A DNA stretch of 42,609 nt from Streptomyces sp. AP-93. Its GTDB lineage: Bacteria > Actinomycetota > Actinomycetes > Streptomycetales > Streptomycetaceae. Under the pieces are notes generated by a model. The model saw only the letters and a program-made list of their open reading frames with translations. It was not told the origin of the DNA and ran no database searches. Shown here piece by piece: positions 21,158 to 29,490 of this stretch (position 1 is the first letter of the stretch; each line of letters begins with the position of its first letter). The stretch spans positions 1 through 42,609 of the forward strand of contig NZ_JALGBX010000045.1 of assembly GCF_022808175.1 (NCBI RefSeq), given 5' to 3'. Both the position numbers and the translations under genes were made by a program.

Positions 21158-21892
21158 TCAGTGCGCGGCCGCGCGGGCCATCGCACCGGTCCGGCGCGGC
21201 TGCAGCGGAACGGCTGCCGCCGTTGCCCGGGCGGGCTGGGCCGGTGCCCGGTCGCGGCGCGGCTGTGCGGCCACGCCGTTCTGGACGTCCATGACGGCGT
21301 GAGCCACCAGTCCGCCCATCGGGTCGTGCCGGATCAGGTCCCGGAGCCGGGACCTGGACGACCGCCCCTCGTTGCCGGGGTACAGGTGCTTGCCGAGTCC
21401 GACCGCGTGGGCCAGTGCGGCAAGCGCCGCGGTCCGCGGGTCCGGCGGTACGCCGGTGCGGATCGCACTGTCCAGCCGGCCACGGATCTCCCGGCTGATC
21501 GCTGTGTCGGTCGCTTGGTAGCGAACCGTCGGCAGCACCCCGCACATCTGGCCCGCGACGGCATGGACCATGCCGCAACGCTCCAGGTGAGCGAGGTAAA
21601 TCTGACGGAGCCCCAGTCGGGGTCCGCCGATCCAGTGGACCGCCCGAACCGGGCTGCCGCGCCTGCGCAGCAGTTCCAGTGCGGAGTCCAGAGTCGGATC
21701 TCCTGTCGGCCGTGGCATCACCACGGCGATACGATCCCCATCAGGGGCTATCCGTCCTGCCAGAGCCAGCTCCACTAGCTGTGCCCCGGCCAGGCCGAGG
21801 TCGAGCGACTGCGGCTGCGCCGTGGTACCCGTGGCCGGGTCCAAGGCGAGCAGCAAAAGCTCCTCCGGAATCGTTCTGCGGCTCTTGCCCAT
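21158..21892 (-). CDS. GPP34 (GOLPH3-like) family protein
   Basis: The product has 244 residues. TIPEELLLLALDPATG (~7-22), LGLAGAQLVELALAGRI (~32-48) and the LDSALELLRRRGSP region match the GPP34 family, a mostly helical fold related to the phosphoinositide-binding Golgi protein GOLPH3. Bacterial members are common in streptomycetes but their role is not established; peripheral membrane association is an inference from the family. The last ~40 residues are Ala/Arg/Pro-rich and probably disordered. It is transcribed alone, leftward, ending at the terminator at 21035-21080. Confidence 0.88.
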   Translation of the reverse strand: MGKSRRTIPEELLLLALDPATGTTAQPQSLDLGLAGAQLVELALAGRIAPDGDRIAVVMPRPTGDPTLDSALELLRRRGSPVRAVHWIGGPRLGLRQIYLAHLERCGMVHAVAGQMCGVLPTVRYQATDTAISREIRGRLDSAIRTGVPPDPRTAALAALAHAVGLGKHLYPGNEGRSSRSRLRDLIRHDPMGGLVAHAVMDVQNGVAAQPRRDRAPAQPARATAAAVPLQPRRTGAMARAAAH

Positions 21893-22079
21893 CCATGCCT
21901 CCCCGCGTGGATGAGTGACAGGGTGACGCCTCTCACATTCATCTGTCGAGAGCGCCTGGCCGCTTTGTGGGGGAACCGTCAGCTATGTCGTTCTCGTCTA
22001 GCACGGGGGCGATGCCCCCTAGACGGGACACTGTTAGACATTCGGACAGCCGGACGTGAAGGCGATCGAGGAGGAACTG

Positions 22080-25000
22080 GTGGCGGGCGAGTCCCCCGAC
22101 AAGTCGGTTGATGAAGGAACGTCGGGGACGGCGGAGTCGTCCGAGGGGCGTGACCCGAGGGCGTCGCTGTTCCGCCCGAGGGGCTCGGAGGACGGGTCGG
22201 CGGAGCGCGATCCGCTGCGGGAGGCGGTGGCCGCGTGGGTGGCCACCTCCGGGGACGGTGACGACCCGTCCGACGCGGCGCCGGCTGCGCCGGGCGAGCA
22301 GGCCGAGGCCTTCAAGGCCCTGCCCGCGGATGCGGGTGCCGCTGCCGCTGCCGCGGGTTCGGCCCCTGGCTCGCCTTCGGCTTCGCCGTCGCCTTCGGAT
22401 TCCGCTTCGGGGTCCGAGGGTGACGGGTCCGCAGCCGCCGGCCCGGCCGAGAGCGAGCGCACGGCGGTGTTCCGCACCGTGACGCCCCCGGCTGCCGATT
22501 CCACTCCTCGCTCTCCCTCTGATGATTCCGCTTCAGGGCGTGTGGGTGCATCGGGTGCTCGGGCGGCAGCCGCTCCCGCCGATGGTGGGAGCGCGGCCGA
22601 GTCCCGTACCGCGACACCTCCGGCACCCGCCGACCGGCCCGCACCTTCCGATTCCGCTTCCGGTTCTGCTTCTTCCACGGCGGCGGGCGGCGAGCGTACG
22701 ACTGCCTTCCGCGCCGTGACTCCGCCCGCCGATGCGGACCGCTCCGCGGGTTCCGCTTCGGGTGCTGCCCAGGGCGAGCCCGCGGCTGCCGCCGGGCCGG
22801 CCGGGAGCGACCGTACGACCTCGTTCCGTCCGGCGACGCCTCCGGCCGGTACGGGCCTCCCCACGGATTCCGCTTCCGGCGCCGACCGTGCGCGCGGCAC
22901 GTCGGGCGAGCCCGCGGCTGCCGGCGGGTCGGCCGGGAGCGACCGTGCGGCTTCGTTCCGTCCGGCGACGCCTCCGGCCGGTACGGGCCTCCCCACGGAT
23001 TCCGCTTCCGGCGCCGACCGTGCGCGCGGCACGTCGGGCGAGCCCGCGGCTGCCGGCGGGTCGGCCGGGAGCGACCGTGCGGCTTCGTTCCGTCCGGTGA
23101 CGCCTCCGGCTGGTACGGGTCTGCCCGTGGATTCCGCTTCTGGCGCCGACCGTGCGCGCGGCACGTCGGGCGAGCCCGCGGCAGGCGCCGACTCGGTCGA
23201 CAGCGAGCGCACCGCGGTGTTCCGTACGGTCACGCCGCCGCAGGCCACCACCGGCCGCCCGGCGGGTTCCGCTTCGTCGTCCGCGCCTGCACCCGCCGAG
23301 ACCGCCGACAGCGAGCGCACGTCCGCGTTCCGCACGACGCCCGCCCCGACGTCGCGCACGTCGCCCACCGGCACTCCGGCTCTGAGTACTCCGGCTTCGG
23401 GTACCCCGGCCTCGGGCACTTCGGCCTCGGGTATCTCGGGCTCGGGTACCCCGGCTTCGGGCACTCCGGCTTCGGGTACCTCGGGCTCGGGTACCCCGGC
23501 TTCGGGCACTCCGGCTTCGGGTACCCCGGCTTCGGGCACTTCGGCCTCGGCCACTCCGGGATCGGGTATCCCGGCTTCGGGCACTCCGGCCTCGGGTACC
23601 CGGCCCCCTTCGGGCGCCCCGGGTGACCAGGCGGCCCCGGGTGGTGCGGCTTCTTCCGGGGCTCCGGCCTTGTCGGGCCCCCGGGCCTCCGCGAGCGCCC
23701 CGGCTTCTTCGGTGACCCTCGACAACCAGACGGCCTCGGGTGGCCCGGCCTCCTCGGGAGGTCCGGCCTCGTCGGGCTCCAGGGCTTCCGCGAGCGGCCC
23801 CGGTTCTTCGGGCGCCCCGGGTGACCAGGCGGCCTCGGGTGGTGCGGCTTCTTCGGGGGCTCCGGCTTCGTCGGGTCCCCGGGCTTCGGCGAGCGCGCCG
23901 GGTTCTTCGGCGTCCCTGGGTGGCCAGGCCGCTCCGGGTGCTCCGGGAGTCTCAGGCGCCCCGTCTGCGCCGGGCCCCCGGGGCTCTGCGAGCACTCCGG
24001 GCAACCCGACGGCCCCGGGTGGCCAGGTGCTCCCGGGCGCCCCGGCCGGTCCGGGTGCCCCGGCTACCCAGGCCGGTCCGGCTACCCAGGCCGGTCCGGG
24101 TGCCCCGGCTACCCCGGGTGCCCCGGCTACCCCGGCGGCTCCGGGCACCCCGGAGGCTCCGGGGACCCGGGCCCCCTCGGCCGCCCCGGGGACCCCGGGC
24201 GGCCAGAAGGCCCCGGGCGCCCAGACGGCCCCGGGTGGCCAGACGGCTCCGCGTCCCCCCGCCGCCTCCGGCGACCCGCGTATCCCGGGCGGCTCCGGAT
24301 CCGGTGAGCCCGTCGACAGTGAGCGGACCGCCGTGTTCCGGGCGGTCAAGCCCGGCTCCGGGGCCGGGTCCGCTCCGGGCGGCGGCCAGGTGGAGGATAG
24401 CGAGCGGACGGCTGTGTTCCGGGCGGTCAAGCCGCCGGCTCCGGCCGCCCCCGCCGGAGGCGAGCCCGCCGACAGCGAGCGGACGGCTGTGTTCCGGGCC
24501 ATCAAGCCCGGCACCGCCAACCCGGGCACAGCCCAGCAGGGCAACGCCAACCCGGGCACAGCCCAGCAGGGCACCGCCCACCCCGGCACAGCCCGGCAGG
24601 GCAACGGTGCCGCCCAGGCAGGGCCCCCGCGCGGCGTCGGTGCGGAGCGGGCGAGCACCTTCGTACCGCTGCGGAGCGACGACGTGCCCGCGCGGCCCAC
24701 CCCGGCCGCGCCCCCCGCCCCCGGTGCTCCGCGGACCGCATCCACCCCGGCTCAGGGGCAGGCGCCGGGACGGACCGGGGTACCCGCCGGCCCGCGGACC
24801 CCCGTCACGTACGAGTCCCCGGAGCGGACCACACAGCAGCCGCTGCCGCCCAAGCCGCCGCTCGACATGCTGGCGGACCTCACCAACAACCCGCCCCCGC
24901 CGCCGAGCGCGGCCCGCACCGCCATCCGCCGGTTCAAGATCTACGCGCCGATCCTCGTGCTCCTCGCGGTGATCCTCGCCGTCGTCCAGCTCGTGCGCCC

Positions 25001-26126
25001 GCTGCCCACGCCGACGCTGAAGGTGACCGCCAACACCTCGTACACCTTCAAGGGCGATGCCCCGAACCTGCCGTGGCCGAAGGAGGGCCAGGCCTACATG
25101 GCCGCGGCCGGCCTCGGCACCGTCGGGTCCTTCGGCGAGCAGAAGCCCGTGGCGATCGGCAGTGTCGCCAAGGCCATGACCGCCTACGTCATCCTCAAGG
25201 ACTTCCCCATGAAGAAGGGGGAGGAGGGGGAGATGATCCCCGTCGACCGGACGGCGGTCGAGGACGGCAAGAAGGAGACCGAGGGCGAGTCCACGGTCAA
25301 CAACCTGAAGGAGGGCGGCAAGATCTCACAGAAGGACGCCCTCTCCGCGATCATGATCCCGTCCGCCAACAACGTCGCGCGGCTGCTCGCGCGCTGGGAC
25401 GGCGGGCAGGAGGCGTTCGTCAAGAAGATGAACGACACCGCCAAGGAACTCGGCATGACCAACACCACGTACACGGACCCCTCGGGTCTGGACGCGACCA
25501 CGGTCAGCACCGCCGAGGACCAGGTCAAGCTCGGCCTCAAGATCGTCGAGATGCCGGAGCTGATCGCGATCACGATGAAGCCGTCGTGGACCGACCCCTC
25601 GGGCAAGAAGTGGCGGAACTACAACGACCTGGTTCCGCTCTACGGCTCGCTCGGCATCAAGACCGGCTCCACCACCAAGGCCGGCGGCAACCTGCTCTTC
25701 GCCGCCGAGAAGAAGGTCGGCAAGACCAATCAGCTGATCGTCGGAGCGGTCCTCGGCCAGCACGGCGTGCCGATCCTCGGCACCGCGATCGCGGCGAGCA
25801 AGGACATCCTGCTCGCCACGCAGAAGATGCTCAAGGCCGCGCCGGTCGTCAAGAAGGGTGATGTCGTCGGCTACGTGGACGACGGACTCGGGACCCACGT
25901 CCCGGTCGTGGCCACCGACGACGTGGAAGCGGTCGGCTGGCCGACCCTCACCATCTCCACCAAGCTGGCCGACGGCGCGGGCAAGCTCCCGCAGACCGCC
26001 AGGGCGGGCTCGGAGATCGGCGTGCTGACCGTCGGAGAGGGCGCCAGCCAGGTCAAGGTGCCGGTGGCGCTGCAGAGCGACCTGATCGCACCCGGCATCG
26101 GCAAGAAGCTGACGCGCGTCGGCTGA
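22080..26126 (+). CDS. D-alanyl-D-alanine carboxypeptidase (S11) with ~950-residue repeat tail
   Basis: The product has 1348 residues. The C-terminal ~370 form a serine D,D-peptidase with all three active-site motifs: SVAK (Ser1028, Lys1031), SAN (1095-1097) and KTG (1194-1196). It trims D-Ala from peptidoglycan stem peptides outside the membrane. One membrane helix (IYAPILVLLAVILAVVQLV, ~954-975) makes it a type II anchor. The ~950 residues before it should be cytoplasmic and disordered, with about ten copies of a (S)ERTAVFR-like motif and long Ala/Pro/Ser/Gly repeats. I chose the GTG at 22080 because AGGAGG stands 5 bp before it; the GTG at 22056 has no such site. Common S11 enzymes have about 400 residues. 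Confidence 0.93.
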   Translation: MAGESPDKSVDEGTSGTAESSEGRDPRASLFRPRGSEDGSAERDPLREAVAAWVATSGDGDDPSDAAPAAPGEQAEAFKALPADAGAAAAAAGSAPGSPSASPSPSDSASGSEGDGSAAAGPAESERTAVFRTVTPPAADSTPRSPSDDSASGRVGASGARAAAAPADGGSAAESRTATPPAPADRPAPSDSASGSASSTAAGGERTTAFRAVTPPADADRSAGSASGAAQGEPAAAAGPAGSDRTTSFRPATPPAGTGLPTDSASGADRARGTSGEPAAAGGSAGSDRAASFRPATPPAGTGLPTDSASGADRARGTSGEPAAAGGSAGSDRAASFRPVTPPAGTGLPVDSASGADRARGTSGEPAAGADSVDSERTAVFRTVTPPQATTGRPAGSASSSAPAPAETADSERTSAFRTTPAPTSRTSPTGTPALSTPASGTPASGTSASGISGSGTPASGTPASGTSGSGTPASGTPASGTPASGTSASATPGSGIPASGTPASGTRPPSGAPGDQAAPGGAASSGAPALSGPRASASAPASSVTLDNQTASGGPASSGGPASSGSRASASGPGSSGAPGDQAASGGAASSGAPASSGPRASASAPGSSASLGGQAAPGAPGVSGAPSAPGPRGSASTPGNPTAPGGQVLPGAPAGPGAPATQAGPATQAGPGAPATPGAPATPAAPGTPEAPGTRAPSAAPGTPGGQKAPGAQTAPGGQTAPRPPAASGDPRIPGGSGSGEPVDSERTAVFRAVKPGSGAGSAPGGGQVEDSERTAVFRAVKPPAPAAPAGGEPADSERTAVFRAIKPGTANPGTAQQGNANPGTAQQGTAHPGTARQGNGAAQAGPPRGVGAERASTFVPLRSDDVPARPTPAAPPAPGAPRTASTPAQGQAPGRTGVPAGPRTPVTYESPERTTQQPLPPKPPLDMLADLTNNPPPPPSAARTAIRRFKIYAPILVLLAVILAVVQLVRPLPTPTLKVTANTSYTFKGDAPNLPWPKEGQAYMAAAGLGTVGSFGEQKPVAIGSVAKAMTAYVILKDFPMKKGEEGEMIPVDRTAVEDGKKETEGESTVNNLKEGGKISQKDALSAIMIPSANNVARLLARWDGGQEAFVKKMNDTAKELGMTNTTYTDPSGLDATTVSTAEDQVKLGLKIVEMPELIAITMKPSWTDPSGKKWRNYNDLVPLYGSLGIKTGSTTKAGGNLLFAAEKKVGKTNQLIVGAVLGQHGVPILGTAIAASKDILLATQKMLKAAPVVKKGDVVGYVDDGLGTHVPVVATDDVEAVGWPTLTISTKLADGAGKLPQTARAGSEIGVLTVGEGASQVKVPVALQSDLIAPGIGKKLTRVG
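22841..23180. repeat. 132-bp tandem repeat inside the carboxypeptidase gene
   Basis: Units start at 22841, 22973 and 23105, each 132 bp (44 codons). The first two are almost identical and the third diverges after ~23175. Each encodes one TPPAGTGLP...RAASFRP module. Frame is preserved, so the copy number can change without breaking the gene. Confidence 0.85.
23380..23610. repeat. 15-bp tandem repeats encoding (G-T-P-A-S)n
   Basis: About fourteen imperfect 15-bp units of the type TCGGGTACCCCGGCT encode a run of GTPAS, GTSAS and GSGTP pentapeptides. They form a flexible linker in the cytoplasmic tail of the carboxypeptidase. The next ~600 bp continues as looser Ala/Pro/Gly repeats (GAPATPGAPATP and the like). 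Confidence 0.85.
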
Positions 26127-26299
26127 CGTACCGGCGCCGAGCCGACCGCCGACGCGCCGACGCGCCGGCCGACGCCGCGCACGAGCGAGCGAGCGAGCGA
26201 GGAGCGGGTCCGGCGCCCCGGGGGCAACCCCGGGGTGCCGGACCGCGTCTACGAACCGAGGGACGCACCCGAGGTGACCGGAGTGGGGAGTACGTCGGC

Positions 26300-28273
26300 G
26301 TGACCACCGCTGAGCGGCAGGAACAGGGCCAGGACCAGGGCCAGGGCCACGGCCAGGGCCACGGCCACGGCCACAGTCACGGCCACGGCCGGGACGAGGC
26401 CGCGCTCCGCCCCCCCGAGGACCTGGCAGCCCGGGGCAGTGCCATCGGCCATGCCCTCGGAGGTCCCCTCGTCCGCGCCCTCGTCCGCGCCCTCGGCTGG
26501 GCCCTCGGCTGGGCCCGCCGCCACCCCGTGGCCGTGGCCACCGCGCTGGCCGGGCTGCTGCACCTGATCTGGTTCTTCGCCGTGGCCAACAGCGGCGGCG
26601 ACCTGGCCGCGCAGGACGCCTGGGCCGAGTTCGTGGGCCGCCATCCCGACTCCGCGTACAACCTGGCCTGGTACGGCGGCATGCACCCGGTCTCGTACAG
26701 CGTGGTCTCGCCGTACGTGATGCACGTGCTCGGCGTCCGCACCACGATGATGATCGCCGGTACGGTCTCGGCCGGGCTGCTCGCCATGATCCTGACCCGC
26801 TGCCGGGGCGCCGTCCGCGAGCCGCTGTGGCCCGCCCTGGCCGGGGTGTACGGGCTGCTGTGCAACGCCGTGTCGGGCCGCGTCACCTTCGGTCTCGGCG
26901 CGATGTTCGCCCTCGGGGCCGTCGCCGCCGTCTTCTGCTGGCCCCGCAAATGGGCCGAGCGGCGCTGGGCGAAGGCCGCCGTGGCGGCTCCTCTCGCGGC
27001 GGTCGCGACCGCCTCCAGCCCGGTCGCCGGACTGTTCCTCGGGGTGATCGCGGCCGCGCTGTTCCTGAACGGCCGGCGCCCGGGCGCGTACGCCCTCGGT
27101 CTGGCCCCGGCGGCGGTGGTCGGGCTGTCCTCCTGGCTGTTCCCCTTCTCGGGGACGCAGCCGATGAAGCTGATCTCGGCGGCGCTGCCGTTCGCGTGCG
27201 CGCTGGCCGCGCTGTTCCTCGTACCGAAGAGCTGGAAGTCGGTCCGGACCGCCTCCGCGATCTACGCCCTCGGGGTGGCGCTGACCTGGGCGATCGACTC
27301 CCAGGTCGGCTCGAACGTGACCCGGCTGGCGATGCTGTTCGGCGGGGTGGTGCTGCTCGCGGCCCTCCCGTACGAGGCCCCGCGCACGCGCCGCTGGTAC
27401 GGGCTGCTCCTCGCGCTCACCGGAGTGACCGCCTGGATCACCATCAACAGCGTCACCGACATCGTCCGCACCACCCCGCTGGCCTCCTGGAGCCGGGAGC
27501 TCGCCCCGCTGGTGGACCAGCTCCAGAAGGCGGGCGCCGACCGGGGCCGCGTCGAGGTGGTCCCGGCCAGCAGCCACCGCGAGTCCTCCGCCTTCCCCGC
27601 GTACGTGAACCTCGCGCGCGGCTGGAACCGGCAGGCCGATCTGGAGCGCAACCCGGTCTTCTACGACGACACCCTGACGCCCGGCAGCTACCGCGAGTGG
27701 CTGGAGCGCTGGGCCGTGCACTACGTGGTGCTGCCCGCCGACAAACCCGACGAGGGCGGGAGGGACGAGGCGAAGCTGGTGCGCGAGGGGCTCCCGTACC
27801 TCCAGCAGGTGTGGGGCGACGCGAACTGGCAGCTCTTCAAGGTCACGGACCCGACGAACCTGGTCACCGGCCCCGCGACGGTGGTGCGCGCCGGCGCCGA
27901 CCAGCTGGTCATCGACGTGAAGCAGGCCGGACGGGTCATGGTGCGCATCCCGCATTCCCCGTGGCTGGGCCTGGTGGACGGCGCGGGCAAGCCGGTGGAG
28001 CCGCCGCAGGAGACGGAGGCCTCGAAGGCCGCCGGGAAGGCCACGCCGAAGGGTGCGGTCACCCTGCCCAAGGTCTACGCGAACACGGCCGGGTGCCTGT
28101 TCAAGGCGGCCTCGGACGGTACCGGGGACGAGTGGACGGAGCTGCTCGCCCCGGCGCCGGGGGAGTACCGGATCGCGGCGAAGTACCAGCTCCCGCGGGG
28201 CACCCCGTGCCCGGACGAGCTGCTCTACGAGGTACTGGGGCCACCGGAGCGCCCGTCTCCGCCGCGTCCTTGA
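26300..28273 (+). CDS. polytopic membrane protein with His-rich N-terminus
   Basis: The protein of 657 residues starts with a histidine/glycine/glutamine tract (residues ~9-31, including GQGHGQGHGHGHSHGHG), a plausible metal-binding tail. About ten membrane helices follow between ~75 and ~390 (HPVAVATALAGLLHLIWFFA, GTVSAGLLAMILTRC, AMFALGAVAAVFCW and others). The C-terminal ~250 residues form an extracytoplasmic domain with SRELAPLVDQLQKAG and WAVHYVVLPADKPD. The layout resembles GT-C-like or MFS-like integral proteins, but I see no clear transferase or transporter motif. It follows the carboxypeptidase on the same strand (173-bp gap). The GTG at 26300 has only a weak ribosome site. Confidence 0.8.
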   Translation: MTTAERQEQGQDQGQGHGQGHGHGHSHGHGRDEAALRPPEDLAARGSAIGHALGGPLVRALVRALGWALGWARRHPVAVATALAGLLHLIWFFAVANSGGDLAAQDAWAEFVGRHPDSAYNLAWYGGMHPVSYSVVSPYVMHVLGVRTTMMIAGTVSAGLLAMILTRCRGAVREPLWPALAGVYGLLCNAVSGRVTFGLGAMFALGAVAAVFCWPRKWAERRWAKAAVAAPLAAVATASSPVAGLFLGVIAAALFLNGRRPGAYALGLAPAAVVGLSSWLFPFSGTQPMKLISAALPFACALAALFLVPKSWKSVRTASAIYALGVALTWAIDSQVGSNVTRLAMLFGGVVLLAALPYEAPRTRRWYGLLLALTGVTAWITINSVTDIVRTTPLASWSRELAPLVDQLQKAGADRGRVEVVPASSHRESSAFPAYVNLARGWNRQADLERNPVFYDDTLTPGSYREWLERWAVHYVVLPADKPDEGGRDEAKLVREGLPYLQQVWGDANWQLFKVTDPTNLVTGPATVVRAGADQLVIDVKQAGRVMVRIPHSPWLGLVDGAGKPVEPPQETEASKAAGKATPKGAVTLPKVYANTAGCLFKAASDGTGDEWTELLAPAPGEYRIAAKYQLPRGTPCPDELLYEVLGPPERPSPPRP

Positions 28274-28409
28274 CCGTCCTTGACCGCCCTTGGACCGCCC
28301 TTGATCGACCATTCTTTACGTCCGGTCCGGGTGCGTTGGCCCCTTTATGTGCATACCATCCCAGTAGTCCGATTGGGTGCCCCGAGTCTTTTTAGGGAGT
28401 GACGACGGG

Positions 28410-28619
28410 ATGAGCAAAGAGCAGAAGCAGGACTTCCACACGGCTGTCGCGAAGGCCGCGGAAGCGACCCACCTGCCCCGCGCCGTGCAACACGCGCACG
28501 GATTCTCCGGACCGGTCCGGAGCAAGGTCAAGGGCGGAGCGCACACGAAGGCGGAACTCAAGCGGGCCGGGACCCCGCAGGGCGACCGCATCGGCGAGCG
28601 CAGCAGAGGCCTCAGCTGA
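28410..28619 (+). CDS. small conserved-type hypothetical protein, 69 aa
   Basis: I do not recognise a domain. The protein is basic and soluble (MSKEQKQDFHTAVAKAAEA at the start, SKVKGGAHTKAELKRAGTP later), with no signal peptide. A ribosome site (AGGGAG) stands ~10 bp before the ATG at 28410, and a clear terminator hairpin follows the stop, so it looks like a real single-gene unit. Nothing in its neighbours suggests a role. Confidence 0.7.
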   Translation: MSKEQKQDFHTAVAKAAEATHLPRAVQHAHGFSGPVRSKVKGGAHTKAELKRAGTPQGDRIGERSRGLS

Positions 28620-28670
28620 CGGCGGGGCCGAAGTCTGAGCCCGCCTCCCTGTCGTGAATCTGATGATGTG

Positions 28671-28700
28671 GCCCTTCCGGCTCCGGCCGGAAGGGCTTTC
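28671..28700 (+). terminator. intrinsic terminator after the 69-aa gene
   Basis: GCCCTTCCGG (28671-28680) pairs perfectly with CCGGAAGGGC (28687-28696) around a 6-base loop and is followed by TTTC. It lies 52 bp after the stop codon at 28619. Confidence 0.8.
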
Positions 28701-28837
28701 GTCCGCCCCTGCCCCTTAACGGTTTCGCGGGGAGGTGTCCGGTCGGCTGTTACCTCGCCGACGGACGACCCGGACATGACCCTCGTAACGTCGTGGTCGT
28801 CGCCACCGCAGGTGACGCCGACCCGAGGGACACACTC

Positions 28838-29482
28838 ATGCGCGCCACTGTCCGTACCGCCGCCACCGCCGCCGCGGCGCTCGCCGCCCTCACCGCGTGC
28901 GGGACCCTCACGGCCTGCGGCACCGGCACCGGCGGCGGGGCCGGCAGCGCTGCGGCGCTGCCGCCGGACCCCAAGGTCGGCAGCACGGCGGCCCCCGCTC
29001 CCGCGGGCGAGGCCGCGCCCGCCCTCCCGAGGGCGAAACCGACAGGGATGAAGATCGACGCGGCGGGCGTGGACGCGAAGAAGATGGTCGGCCTCGCGGT
29101 GGACCCGGCCACGGGCGAGCTCGGCGTGCCGAACGCGGACACCGACGCGGACAACCCGGGCTGGTGGACCCAGGGCGTGACCCCGGGCGAGAAGGGGGCG
29201 GCCGTACTCGTCGCGCACTTCGACACGAAGTACGGGCACGCGGTGATGAAGAACGTCAAGAAGATCAAGCTCGGCGACCTGATCGAGGTGCCGCGCGAAG
29301 ACGGGAAGACGGCCAGGTTCACGATCCGCGAGATCGAGGACGTCGCCAAGAAGGACTTCCCGACCGACAAGGTCTACGGGGACACCAGCCGCCCCGAGCT
29401 GCGCCTGCTGACCTGCGGCGGTGAAATCAAGAACGGCCACCGCACCAACAACGTGATCCTCTACGCGGACCTGGTGACCTGA
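28838..29482 (+). CDS. class F sortase, probable lipoprotein
   Basis: The 214-residue product ends in a sortase domain. The catalytic His is in VLVAHFDTKYG (~126), the Cys in LRLLTCGG (~191) and the Arg in NGHRTNNVILY (~200). Class F is the actinobacterial group of unassigned sortases. The N-terminus is a secretion signal with two lipobox-like LTAC sites (~18-21 and ~24-27) in a duplicated stretch, so it is probably lipid-anchored instead of having the usual membrane helix. A Pro/Ala linker follows. I chose the ATG at 28838 because the signal peptide starts there. No LPxTG-like substrate gene is adjacent. It converges on the LuxR-type gene, 8 bp from stop to stop. Confidence 0.9.
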   Translation: MRATVRTAATAAAALAALTACGTLTACGTGTGGGAGSAAALPPDPKVGSTAAPAPAGEAAPALPRAKPTGMKIDAAGVDAKKMVGLAVDPATGELGVPNADTDADNPGWWTQGVTPGEKGAAVLVAHFDTKYGHAVMKNVKKIKLGDLIEVPREDGKTARFTIREIEDVAKKDFPTDKVYGDTSRPELRLLTCGGEIKNGHRTNNVILYADLVT

Positions 29483-29490
29483 TCCCGCTG

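Noticed and set aside
23380..23610. Possible CRISPR array because of regular short repeats
   Set aside because: The 15-bp units are contiguous without spacers, in frame, and encode a pentapeptide linker.
22034..24745. 903-aa open frame antisense to the carboxypeptidase tail
   Set aside because: It mirrors the tandem repeats of the sense gene (PEAGVPEAGVPE-type), has no domain or ribosome site, and is explained by GC-rich third positions.
26249..28312. 687-aa open frame antisense to the His-rich membrane protein
   Set aside because: It is a low-complexity shadow (Arg/Gly/Gln/Asp) of the sense gene with no hydrophobic or catalytic pattern.
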